Assembly: GCA_031256755.1 (NCBI GenBank)
Contig: JAIRPZ010000088.1
Span: forward strand, 1-16,707
Length of the DNA stretch: 16,707 nt
Reading direction: 5' to 3'
DNA from: Planctomycetaceae bacterium
GTDB lineage: Bacteria > Planctomycetota > Planctomycetia > Pirellulales > Thermoguttaceae
A model generated the notes under the pieces. That model worked only from the letters and a program-made list of their open reading frames with translations. It did no database searches and was not told the DNA's origin. Below, in pieces: positions 7,716 to 14,937 of the stretch. Position 1 is the stretch's first letter. Every line of letters starts with the position of its first letter. Position numbers and translations under genes: made by a program.

Positions 7716-7754
7716 ACGGCAGCCGGAAAGAACTTTTTTCGGCTGCCGTTTTTT
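7716..7754 (+). terminator. Strong intrinsic terminator after the LTxxQ gene
   Basis: ACGGCAGCCG (7716-7725) pairs perfectly with CGGCTGCCGT (7740-7749) around a 14-nt loop and is followed by a run of six T (7749-7754). It is the best intrinsic terminator in the window and isolates the chaperonin locus from the gene before it. Confidence 0.88.
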
Positions 7755-7794
7755 GCGTTTTTCAGAGGAGCGGTATCTGCCATTTTGACAGTCC

Positions 7795-7822
7795 TTGAAA
7801 TTTCTCAAAAATCGGTTAAACT
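7795..7822 (+). promoter_or_regulatory. Possible second, sigma-70/32-like promoter upstream of groEL1
   Basis: TTGAAA (7795-7800; with the preceding C it resembles a heat-shock CTTGAAA -35 element) and TAAACT (7817-7822) are 16 bp apart. It lies 36 bp upstream of the sigma-54 element. The -10 match is only 4/6 and no heat-shock -10 is visible. Confidence 0.3.
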
Positions 7823-7857
7823 ATGGCGAAATCAGGGATTCAGAAGAGTTTTGCCGT

Positions 7858-7874
7858 TTGGCACGCAAATTGCT
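7858..7874 (+). promoter_or_regulatory. Sigma-54 (RpoN) promoter of groEL1
   Basis: TTGGCACG (7858-7865), four bases, then TTGCT (7870-7874). The essential GG (7860-7861) and GC (7872-7873) are exactly 10 bp apart, as the -24/-12 class requires, and every base of the usual TTGGCACG-N4-TTGCW consensus is matched. The transcript would start near 7885, leaving about 39 nt of leader that contains the AAGGAG. Sigma-54 promoters need an ATP-dependent activator binding upstream; the 100 bp between the terminator at 7754 and this site could hold its binding site, but I cannot identify one. Confidence 0.8.
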
Positions 7875-7923
7875 GAATACTTTGATGGTAACTGAATCAA
7901 AAACTCGAAGGAGCCGTTAAGAA

Positions 7924-9594
7924 GTGTCCAAGAAACTATCTTTTGATGATGAAGCCCGTCAGCCACTTGCTGCCGGTGTTTCCAAACTTGCCCGCGCTGT
8001 CAAAAGCACCCTCGGTCCCCGCGGACGGAATGCCGTTCTTGATAAGGGCTGGGGCGCACCTAAAGTAACTAAAGACGGCGTAACCGTGGCTGAAGAAATT
8101 GCCTTGAACGATCCCGAAGAAAATATGGGAGCGCAAATCGTCAAGGAAGCCGCCAAAAAGACGAATGACGTTGCCGGCGACGGAACTACCACGGCAACTG
8201 TCCTTGCCGAAGCGATTTACCTTGAAGGACTGAAAATGGTCGCCGCCGGTGCCGATTCAATGGCACTGTCCCGCGGTATTGCCAAAGGTGCTGCTGCCGT
8301 TTGTGAATCCATTTCCAAACTGGCAACGCCCGTTTCCGAAAAGAACAAAAAGGAGATCGAACAGGTTGCGTCCATTGCCGGCAATAATGATCCCGCTATC
8401 GGAAAAATCCTTGCCGAAGCGTTTATCAAAGTCGGCAAAGACGGCGTGATCACTGTTGAAGAAGGCAAACAGGCGCATACGTATGTGGATGTGGTCGAAG
8501 GGATGCAGTTTGACCGGGGCTTTTTGTCGCCGCATTTTGTCACCAATGCCGATGACCAGACCGCGGAACTGGAAGATGCGCTCGTGTTGATCCACGAAGA
8601 AAAGATTTCCAATGCCAAGCAATTGATTCCGCTGCTTGAAGCCGTCAGCAAACAAGGCAAACCGCTTTTAATCATTGCGGAAGACATTGAGGGGGAGGCG
8701 TTGGCAACGCTGGTGGTCAACAAACTTCGGGGCATGCTCCGGGTTTGTGCGGTGAAAGCCCCCGGCTACGGCGACCGGCGGAAAGCCATGCTTGGCGACA
8801 TTGCCGCTCTGACAGCGGCGACAGCCATTTACAAAGACCTTGGCGTGCAACTCGAAGCGGTCAAATTGACCGATCTCGGACGCTGCAAAAAGGTGACGAT
8901 CAATTCCGAAAATACGACGATGGTCGGCGGTGCCGGTAAGAAAGCCGATATTGATGCGAGGGTTGCCGCGATTAAACGGGAACTCGAAACAACCACCAGC
9001 AGTTATGACAAAGAAAAGTTGCAGGAACGGCTGGCAAAATTGGCGGGCGGCGTTGCTCAAATCAACGTGGGAGCCGCAACGGAAACCGAACTGAAAGAGC
9101 AAAAGTATCTTTACGAAGATGCAAGAGCGGCAACGAAAGCGGCACTGGAAGAAGGCATTGTTCCGGGCGGCGGTGTTGCCTTGCTCCGCAGTGAAAAAGC
9201 CCTCGACAAAGTCGAAGCCGTCGGCGATGAATCCTTCGGCATTAAAATTATCCGTAACGTTCTGGAAGCACCGGTACGCTGTATTGCGGACAATGCCGGT
9301 ATTGACGGAGCGGTTGTTGTGAACCGGATTCGGCAGATGAAGGGGAAAAATGACGGCTACGATGCAGATAAAAACGTTTACGGCGATATGTTCGAGGCGG
9401 GAATCATTGATCCGGCAAAGGTCGTGAAGACCGCTTTGACAAATGCGGCAAGTGTTGCCGGTCTGCTGCTGACTACATCCTGTACATTGACGGATATTCC
9501 GAAAGAAACGCCTGCCGGTCCGCCTCCGGGTGCCGGCGGGATGGGAATGGACGGAATGGGAGGTATGGGCGGGATGGGAGGCATGGGCTTCTAA
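7924..9594 (+). CDS. groEL: 60-kDa chaperonin GroEL, copy 1 (GGM-tailed)
   Basis: Cytoplasmic ATP-driven folding chamber; forms stacked seven-subunit rings that work with GroES. At 556 residues it is full length. ATP-site motifs are intact: VTKDG near residue 50, GDGTTT at 85-90, the hydrolysis-triggering Asp399 (E. coli Asp398) in LYEDARAATKAA, and VPGGGVALL. The helix around the Asp departs from the usual EDALHATR. Apical substrate-binding positions are mostly hydrophobic, but His204 stands where E. coli has Tyr203, important there for substrate and GroES binding. The C-terminus carries the Gly-Gly-Met repeat tail that projects into the cavity. The start is GTG at 7924, fixed by AAGGAG at 7908-7913 and alignment of MSKKLSFDDEAR. 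It is first in the groEL-groES-groEL cluster, behind the sigma-54 promoter. The tail makes it the more canonical of the two copies. Confidence 0.97.
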   Translation: MSKKLSFDDEARQPLAAGVSKLARAVKSTLGPRGRNAVLDKGWGAPKVTKDGVTVAEEIALNDPEENMGAQIVKEAAKKTNDVAGDGTTTATVLAEAIYLEGLKMVAAGADSMALSRGIAKGAAAVCESISKLATPVSEKNKKEIEQVASIAGNNDPAIGKILAEAFIKVGKDGVITVEEGKQAHTYVDVVEGMQFDRGFLSPHFVTNADDQTAELEDALVLIHEEKISNAKQLIPLLEAVSKQGKPLLIIAEDIEGEALATLVVNKLRGMLRVCAVKAPGYGDRRKAMLGDIAALTAATAIYKDLGVQLEAVKLTDLGRCKKVTINSENTTMVGGAGKKADIDARVAAIKRELETTTSSYDKEKLQERLAKLAGGVAQINVGAATETELKEQKYLYEDARAATKAALEEGIVPGGGVALLRSEKALDKVEAVGDESFGIKIIRNVLEAPVRCIADNAGIDGAVVVNRIRQMKGKNDGYDADKNVYGDMFEAGIIDPAKVVKTALTNAASVAGLLLTTSCTLTDIPKETPAGPPPGAGGMGMDGMGGMGGMGGMGF

Positions 9595-9616
9595 CCGGAA
9601 CAACAGCCGAAGAGCG

Positions 9617-9635
9617 GGGGACGGCGTGAGTCCCC
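9617..9635 (+). terminator. Hairpin between groEL1 and groES (attenuator or weak terminator)
   Basis: GGGGAC (9617-9622) pairs with GTCCCC (9630-9635) around a 7-nt loop, 22 nt after the groEL1 stop. Only TGTTT follows, so termination should be partial. It may reduce read-through or act as an mRNA processing or stability element. Confidence 0.4.
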
Positions 9636-9678
9636 TGTTTCACCAATCACACATTACAAAACGAACCTAACATAAACA

Positions 9679-9684
9679 GAGGAG
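9679..9684 (+). promoter_or_regulatory. groES ribosome binding site
   Basis: GAGGAG lies 8 nt before the groES ATG and confirms the start. It is stronger than the sequence preceding groEL2, which has none. Confidence 0.7.
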
Positions 9685-9692
9685 AAATCATT

Positions 9693-9995
9693 ATGAGCAA
9701 GAAAATCAGTTTGAAACCGTTGGATGATCGGATCGTTGTTCAGCCGCTTGAAGCGGAGGAGCGGACGGCAGGCGGACTTTACCTGCCGGACACCGCAAAA
9801 GAAAAACCGCAGCGGGGAACGGTGATTGCGGTTGGTCCCGGCAAGTTGCTGGACACCGGCAGCCGCGGTGCGATGAGCGTTGCGGTCGGCGATGAAGTCC
9901 TGTACGGAAAATACTCCGGCAGCGACATTGAAGTGGACGGTCAGGAAATCAAAATCCTGCGGGAGTCCGACGTGCTGGCAAAAGTCGTCAAGTAA
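9693..9995 (+). CDS. groES: 10-kDa co-chaperonin GroES
   Basis: Full-length GroES of 100 residues, the seven-membered lid that closes the GroEL chamber. The N-terminal LKPLDDRIVVQPLEAEERTA is typical. The mobile loop that docks onto GroEL is GGLYLPDTAKEKPQ (about residues 27-40), with the expected hydrophobic Leu-Tyr-Leu core. GTVIAVGPGK, VGDEVLYGKYSGSDIEVDG and the final ESDVLAKVV are all in place. It sits between two groEL genes, 98 bp after groEL1 and 110 bp before groEL2, and is the only groES here, so it may serve both. I see no clear promoter of its own; co-transcription from the sigma-54 promoter, weakened by the 9617-9635 hairpin, is inferred. Confidence 0.97.
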   Translation: MSKKISLKPLDDRIVVQPLEAEERTAGGLYLPDTAKEKPQRGTVIAVGPGKLLDTGSRGAMSVAVGDEVLYGKYSGSDIEVDGQEIKILRESDVLAKVVK

Positions 9996-10025
9996 TCCAC
10001 GCTGCCGAAAAGCAGAAACATTGCA

Positions 10026-10058
10026 GGCGGGCGGTTCCGCAAAACAGAACCGCCCGTC
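10026..10058 (+). other. Stable hairpin without T run between groES and groEL2
   Basis: CGGGCGGTTC (10028-10037) pairs perfectly with GAACCGCCCG (10047-10056) around a 9-nt loop. A G-T and a G-C pair extend it to 12 bp. The sequence after it is A-rich (TCAAAAAAC), so intrinsic termination on the plus strand is unlikely. A processing site or stability element separating groES from groEL2 mRNA is a better reading. Confidence 0.6.
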
Positions 10059-10105
10059 AAAAAACATAAACCGAATTTCCTATTCCAAAACTTACTCTAC
10101 AAACT

Positions 10106-11719
10106 ATGGCGAAACAATTGATTTTCAGTGATGATGCCCGAAAGAAGATTCTGGACGGCGTAAACAAACTTGCCGATGTCGTTGCGGTCACGATGGGACC
10201 CACCGGACGAAACGTCATCCTCAACAAATCCTACGGCGGACCGACCGTGACCAAAGACGGCGTTTCCGTCAGCAAGGAAATCGAACTCGAAGACCCCTTT
10301 GAAAATATGGGGGCAAAACTGGTCAACGAAGTCGCTTCCAAGACCTCCGATATTGCCGGCGACGGAACAACGACCGCAACGGTACTTGCCCGCGCCATTT
10401 TCAAAGAAGGACTCAAAAATATCGCCGCCGGTGCGAATCCGACTGCACTCCGGCGCGGTATCGACAAAGCGGTTGAAGCCGCTGTCAGCAAACTTCATGA
10501 ACTGGCAAAAGCCGTGACCACCAAACAGGAAATTGCCAACGTCGGCGCGATTTCCGCCAATAACGATACGGAAATCGGCGGTATGCTCGCCGAAGCGATG
10601 GAAGCCGTCGGCAATGACGGTGTCATTACCGTTGAAGACGGCAAAACCGCCGAAACAAAGTACGAAGTCGTGGAAGGGATGCAGTTTGATAAGGGCTATA
10701 TTTCCCCTTATTTCATCAACAATTCTTCCAAAATGAACTGCGTTTTGGACAACGCCCTCATTTTGCTGCACGAAAAGAAAATCAGCAATATCCGGGAACT
10801 CGTCCCGCTGCTTGAAAAAACCGCCCAAACGATGAAACCGCTGCTCATTATCGCTGAAGATGTGGACAACGAAGCGATGACAATGCTGGTGGTCAACAAA
10901 CTGCAAGGCGTGCTGAACGTGGCGGCGGTGAAGGCACCCGGTTTCGGCGACCGGCGGAAAGCAATGCTGCAAGACATTGCGGTGCTGACCGGCGGCGTGG
11001 TCATCAGCGAAGACCTCGGCATCAAACTCGAAAACGTCACGCTGGAACAACTCGGCAAGGCGCAGCAAATCACGGTGGACAAGGACAACACGGTCATCGT
11101 GAAAGGAGGCGGCAAGAAAGACGAACTGAAAGCCCGCATCGAACTGTTGAAAAAACAGATTGAAACGACGGAAAGCGATTACGACCGTGAAAAGTATCAG
11201 GAACGTCTTGCCAAACTTTCCGGCGGGGTTGCGGTGATTCAGGTCGGGGCGAGTACCGAAACGGAAATGAAGCAGAAGAAAGCCCGCATTGAAGATGCGC
11301 TGCATGCGACGCGTGCGGCGGCGCAGGAAGGGATTTTGCCCGGCGGCGGCGTGGCGTTGCTCCGGTGCAAAGAAGCGGTTGAAAAGGTTCGTTCTTCGGC
11401 AAAGGGGGATGAAAAAGTCGGCGTGGACATTGTGCTGAAGGTGCTGTCGAAACCGATGGTACAGATTGCGGAAAACTGCGGCTTGGACGGGAGTGTGATT
11501 GCGGACGAAGTTTCGCAAAAGCCGGTGAACACCGGTTACGATGCTCATGCGGGCAAGTACGTGGACATGTTTAAGGCGGGTATTATTGACCCGTTGAAGG
11601 TTGTCCGCACGGCATTAACGAATGCGGCGAGCATCAGCGGCTTGATGCTGACGACGGAAACGCTTGTCACCGATTACAAGAAGGACGACAAGAACGAAGT
11701 CCACGGCGCAGTGCTGTAA
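10106..11719 (+). CDS. groEL: 60-kDa chaperonin GroEL, copy 2 (no GGM tail)
   Basis: Second full-length chaperonin (537 residues), clearly diverged from copy 1. ATP-site elements are intact: VTKDG near residue 50, GDGTTT around Asp86, Asp397 in RIEDALHATRAA (the canonical form, unlike copy 1), and LPGGGVALL. The apical domain has the usual SPYF, keeping the Tyr that copy 1 replaces with His, but Met at the position of E. coli Leu259 in NEAMTMLVVN. The C-terminus ends in a short charged segment (DYKKDDKNEVHGAVL) with no GGM repeat, so its cavity floor differs. No Shine-Dalgarno precedes the ATG and no convincing promoter is visible in the 110-bp gap, which holds a strong hairpin. Expression probably depends on read-through from groES or an unrecognised promoter. 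A specialised client set or mixed rings are possible but unproven. Confidence 0.97.
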   Translation: MAKQLIFSDDARKKILDGVNKLADVVAVTMGPTGRNVILNKSYGGPTVTKDGVSVSKEIELEDPFENMGAKLVNEVASKTSDIAGDGTTTATVLARAIFKEGLKNIAAGANPTALRRGIDKAVEAAVSKLHELAKAVTTKQEIANVGAISANNDTEIGGMLAEAMEAVGNDGVITVEDGKTAETKYEVVEGMQFDKGYISPYFINNSSKMNCVLDNALILLHEKKISNIRELVPLLEKTAQTMKPLLIIAEDVDNEAMTMLVVNKLQGVLNVAAVKAPGFGDRRKAMLQDIAVLTGGVVISEDLGIKLENVTLEQLGKAQQITVDKDNTVIVKGGGKKDELKARIELLKKQIETTESDYDREKYQERLAKLSGGVAVIQVGASTETEMKQKKARIEDALHATRAAAQEGILPGGGVALLRCKEAVEKVRSSAKGDEKVGVDIVLKVLSKPMVQIAENCGLDGSVIADEVSQKPVNTGYDAHAGKYVDMFKAGIIDPLKVVRTALTNAASISGLMLTTETLVTDYKKDDKNEVHGAVL

Positions 11720-11755
11720 AGTGCGTATGCAAAGAATGATACGATCAAAGCATCA

Positions 11756-11771
11756 GGGGGCAGCAGCCCCC
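11756..11771 (+). terminator. GC-rich hairpin after groEL2
   Basis: GGGGGC (11756-11761), loop AGCA, GCCCCC (11766-11771), 37 nt after the groEL2 stop. The following sequence (GTTATTGATTTG) has scattered T only, so it is at best a moderate terminator. It ends 4 bp before the -35 element of the next promoter. Confidence 0.5.
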
Positions 11772-11775
11772 GTTA

Positions 11776-11804
11776 TTGATTTGTACAGAAATTAGGACTA
11801 GAAT
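11776..11804 (+). promoter_or_regulatory. Sigma-70-type promoter of the 1003-residue protein gene
   Basis: TTGATT (11776-11781) and TAGAAT (11799-11804) are separated by 17 bp; matches are 4/6 and 5/6. Transcription would start near 11811, leaving about 37 nt before the ATG at 11848. Confidence 0.55.
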
Positions 11805-11811
11805 TTGTCTA

Positions 11812-11828
11812 TACCTGCGGTTCAGGTA
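11812..11828 (+). promoter_or_regulatory. Small perfect inverted repeat at the predicted transcription start
   Basis: TACCTG (11812-11817), 5 nt, CAGGTA (11823-11828). Its position at the predicted start is suitable for a repressor operator or a leader hairpin. I cannot name a regulator that uses it. Confidence 0.3.
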
Positions 11829-11847
11829 ATCCGGCATAGAATCAGAC

Positions 11848-14800
11848 ATGGAAACCGAACTCCGCCGCCCGGACACGGGATATACAGAACAACATGACGA
11901 AAAACATTTCGGCGAAGACGGTACGGAAAATCATGGCGAAGTTTGGACAGCCGGCGCACACCCGGAAACATCCGCAGAACGTTCCGTCCGCAAAGTGCTG
12001 CGCAAACGCCACTTTTTTTTCGGAACAGGAATCGCCTTGTTCCTCTTTCTCTGCGGTTTTACCGGCTATTCTGTTTATCTGCATTGGACAGACATTGATT
12101 CGGTTTGCCCCGACTACACTTCTCTGAAACCCGAAAGCGATACTTATTGGAGCGACCGGACGCAAATCGACATCGAAACCGCACAGCCGTCTTCCGCCGC
12201 ATTCAATCAGCGTATCCGCCGTTTTGTGTTTCAAACGCTGGCAGAAGCCCAAGCCGCTTCGTCTGCTGCCGAAAAAGCACGGGCTGTGACCGATATTGCC
12301 GCCGTGCTTTTTCGTCATAACATCAATATCGGAATGGACGAACCGCTTCAACAACTCGGCGATACCGGTGTCATTGTGCCGATGCGGTGCCGGGCGATGG
12401 TTTTGCAAGCCCTCATGTTCCTCCGTTTGGAAAAACGTCCGGCAGCAAAACTGACCATTCTGCAATATCACCGGCTGCGCACTGATGCCGGTCTCACGCT
12501 CAATTCAGCGGAAAGCGAAGAATCCTTTTTCGGAGCGGTAACGGTTCTGAAATGTCTCGGCGAAGAAAAAATTCTCGCCGAAATGTTTAACAGAGAGATT
12601 CTTGCAGCATCGTCTATCAGTGCCGGCAGGCGGATGCGGGCTTACCGGCTTATTGCCGGCGAACAGGTTCGTACCGGTTATACAATGGAAGCATGGGAAA
12701 CATCGAAACGCATCAAGGACAATCAAACGGAATTGGCAAGGGCGTGGGAACTGATTTTGCAGTATGCGGCAAGACCGCCGAAAATCGAATTGACCGAACC
12801 GGTTATGCTTGAATTGCCGGTGCAGCCCGCCGAACTGCCGCTGCAAGAAGATGCCGAAAAGATGACGGCTTATATGACCGGTAACATTTTTCAATTACTG
12901 GCGGACAAAAAAGATACGGAATACCAACTGTCCATGTTGCAGCGGATCGCCGGTTCCCGTCTGATGTGCGATGCCGTGATGCATGAGTTTTTCCGCAGCA
13001 ATGTCCGTAAAAGCGGCGTTTTGGATGCCGATGTCCGGCAGCAGATATTGAACCTGCTGGACAATCCGAATTCACCGGCGATTCGGGCAGCCCTGAAAAT
13101 GCCGTCTTTGCCGCAATTCGAGCGTGACGCAGCCGATTCTGCCGTTGAAGATTGGGGACAGCCGGACGAAACGGTGATGGTCCGGCGTACCGATGTGGAT
13201 TCTTCGCCGCTTTATGTTCTGGCGGACAGGCGGCTGGTTCAGGTTTACACGGCGATCGGGCGGTCGTATCTTTCGGTCAAACGCTATCAGGATGCGGATC
13301 GTGTTTTGCAGAAGGCATCGGCGGCAGCGCAAAAAATATCGGATGCCTCCGTCCGTACACAAATGCTCCTGCGTATCGGCGAACAGCAAGCGGCGGCAGG
13401 ATTGACGGCAGGATTTCAGAAAACATTGACCCGGATTTTGCTGTCCGGCTGCGACCAAGAGCAAACCGCCAATGCGGCACGGTCGCAGATCACCGCCCGT
13501 TTTTTAGACGATGCGGGGAAAACCGTCAAAAATATATCTCCTTCTGCGCTGCGGGACGATGTTTGCCGTTCTTTATTGCAGGAACAAATCCGTATCCGGC
13601 GGCTGGACGATGCGGCGAAAACGCTTTCGCTGATGTCTGATTCCAAAACTGCCGGAGAATGTCGCAGTTTACTGAAAATTGCGCAAGGAACAGGAGACAA
13701 AAACGACTATGACGTTTGGCATATTCCTTCGCCGAAAAATTTGACCGCTGCCGAAACGGAGTCCGCCTGTATTGAATATATGAGAAACGGATTATTGCGG
13801 CTTGCGGCACAAACTGCTGCCAAAATAGAAGATTCTGCAAAACGGGCGGAGATGCAGAACCGGATAGTCCGAACAGCGATTCAGATTTACAATTTCTACA
13901 ATGATGTCAATGATCCTGACGCGGCTGTCCGCGGTGCGGTGCGGGCGGAAGTGTCGGAATATATTCTGCAAATGAAAGAACCGCTCAAGCAAGCGGCAAT
14001 GACGGCGGCTTTGCTGACCGGTATGACGGGGCAAACGTTTTCCGAAAAAGATCGGACAGCCGGCAAACGAATGTGGACGCAGGCATTGGACGATTGCCGG
14101 AAGATCACGGTGCCGGAAGAAAAAGCCGAGTTGTTTGCCCGATTGATCGTGCTGAAAAATATGCTGGAAAAACCGCTGCATAAAACGGCGGTACCCTTTT
14201 TTACGAAAGAGTCCGCTCCTTCGGCTTATGCGGAAACGGACAAATTGATACAGGAGTGTGCTGACATCGTGAATTCGGCGGACAACCCGATGCGGTGTGC
14301 GGTTGCCGGTGTTTTCCTTGCGAAGGCGTTTATACAAGTCGGACGGTCGAAATCGGCGGCTTCGATGCTGGAGTTTGTTCAGGAAATGACCGGCAGTGTT
14401 CCTGATGCGAAGGAAAGAATCCCGCTTGTTTTAACGCTGGTTTCTTTATTGAAGGGGAGTCCGGCGGAGGATTGGATACGCCGTTTCTGTGCGGATGCGG
14501 TTTCTTTTGCCGTCACGGATTTTTCCGGCAGGCAGACCGGCATTGATATGCTGGATTGGCGGATGCGGGATTCTCTTATTGAAAACATCATCCGGGCGCA
14601 GATGGAAAACGGTTTTATGGATGATGCGGTAACAGCAACGGCATGTCTGAATGATCCGACGCACAAAGACCGTCTTCTTCGTGCGGCGGCTTATATTTAT
14701 CTTGATAACGGCGATGCGGCGTATGCTGAATTTTTGGCGAAACGTTTGACGCATAAAGACATGCGGCAGGAAACGGTGCAGAATGTGCAGTTATTCCGGC

Positions 14801-14859
14801 AGCGGATCGATGAATGGAATCCGCCGGAACCGGAAAAAAATTTCACGGCAGAGCCGTGA
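11848..14859 (+). CDS. Large membrane-anchored helix-rich protein of unknown function
   Basis: A 1003-residue protein I do not recognise. The first 51 residues are polar; a basic patch (RKRH, 52-55) precedes one membrane helix at about 56-78 (FFFGTGIALFLFLCGFTGYS). By the positive-inside rule the N-terminus is cytoplasmic and the remaining 925 residues lie outside the membrane. That part is almost all predicted helix, rich in Ala, Leu, Glu and Arg. It repeats short patterns such as ARAWELILQYA, LLRIGEQQAAAGL and DDAAKTLSLMSD, reminiscent of degenerate TPR or other alpha-solenoid repeats and so of a protein-binding scaffold. No catalytic motif is visible. The ATG at 11848 has no Shine-Dalgarno but fits the promoter at 11776-11804. 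A run of eight T at 12013-12020 encodes part of the Phe stretch before the helix. A short hairpin (14843-14859) spans the stop codon. Confidence 0.85.
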   Translation: METELRRPDTGYTEQHDEKHFGEDGTENHGEVWTAGAHPETSAERSVRKVLRKRHFFFGTGIALFLFLCGFTGYSVYLHWTDIDSVCPDYTSLKPESDTYWSDRTQIDIETAQPSSAAFNQRIRRFVFQTLAEAQAASSAAEKARAVTDIAAVLFRHNINIGMDEPLQQLGDTGVIVPMRCRAMVLQALMFLRLEKRPAAKLTILQYHRLRTDAGLTLNSAESEESFFGAVTVLKCLGEEKILAEMFNREILAASSISAGRRMRAYRLIAGEQVRTGYTMEAWETSKRIKDNQTELARAWELILQYAARPPKIELTEPVMLELPVQPAELPLQEDAEKMTAYMTGNIFQLLADKKDTEYQLSMLQRIAGSRLMCDAVMHEFFRSNVRKSGVLDADVRQQILNLLDNPNSPAIRAALKMPSLPQFERDAADSAVEDWGQPDETVMVRRTDVDSSPLYVLADRRLVQVYTAIGRSYLSVKRYQDADRVLQKASAAAQKISDASVRTQMLLRIGEQQAAAGLTAGFQKTLTRILLSGCDQEQTANAARSQITARFLDDAGKTVKNISPSALRDDVCRSLLQEQIRIRRLDDAAKTLSLMSDSKTAGECRSLLKIAQGTGDKNDYDVWHIPSPKNLTAAETESACIEYMRNGLLRLAAQTAAKIEDSAKRAEMQNRIVRTAIQIYNFYNDVNDPDAAVRGAVRAEVSEYILQMKEPLKQAAMTAALLTGMTGQTFSEKDRTAGKRMWTQALDDCRKITVPEEKAELFARLIVLKNMLEKPLHKTAVPFFTKESAPSAYAETDKLIQECADIVNSADNPMRCAVAGVFLAKAFIQVGRSKSAASMLEFVQEMTGSVPDAKERIPLVLTLVSLLKGSPAEDWIRRFCADAVSFAVTDFSGRQTGIDMLDWRMRDSLIENIIRAQMENGFMDDAVTATACLNDPTHKDRLLRAAAYIYLDNGDAAYAEFLAKRLTHKDMRQETVQNVQLFRQRIDEWNPPEPEKNFTAEP
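14843..14859 (+). other. Hairpin spanning the stop codon of the 1003-residue protein gene
   Basis: TCACGGC (14843-14849), loop AGA, GCCGTGA (14853-14859); the last three bases are the TGA stop. No T run follows, so an mRNA end-stabilising role is more likely than termination. Confidence 0.4.
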
Positions 14860-14875
14860 CGATTTGCACGTCCGT

Positions 14876-14914
14876 CTGCCCGGAAAACCGACCGTAATAC
14901 CGGATTCCGGGCAG
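14876..14914. terminator. Perfect 10-bp inverted repeat between convergent genes
   Basis: CTGCCCGGAA (14876-14885) and TTCCGGGCAG (14905-14914) are perfectly complementary around a 19-nt centre. They lie in the 78-bp gap between two genes that end facing each other, the usual place for a shared bidirectional terminator. Neither side carries a T run, so efficient intrinsic termination is uncertain. Confidence 0.5.
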
Positions 14915-14937
14915 TCCGTCAGAAAATCCGCTTCGGC

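Noticed and set aside
7701..7895. A 64-codon plus-strand frame between the LTxxQ gene and groEL1
   Set aside because: It runs through the intrinsic terminator at 7716-7754 and the sigma-54 promoter and has no ribosome binding site.
7755..7923. A CIRCE (HrcA) operator upstream of groEL1
   Set aside because: No TTAGCACTC-N9-GAGTGCTAA-like repeat is present; the GCAC in this region belongs to the sigma-54 element.
10059..10105. A separate promoter for groEL2
   Set aside because: No pair of hexamers with acceptable match and spacing could be found in the gap before the ATG.
10097..11548. A 483-codon open frame antisense to groEL2, and other long antisense frames opposite groEL1, the chemoreceptor and the oxidoreductase
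   Set aside because: They mirror strongly conserved genes, have low-complexity Phe/His/Arg-rich translations, no ribosome binding sites and no recognisable domains. Codon bias of the true gene explains them.
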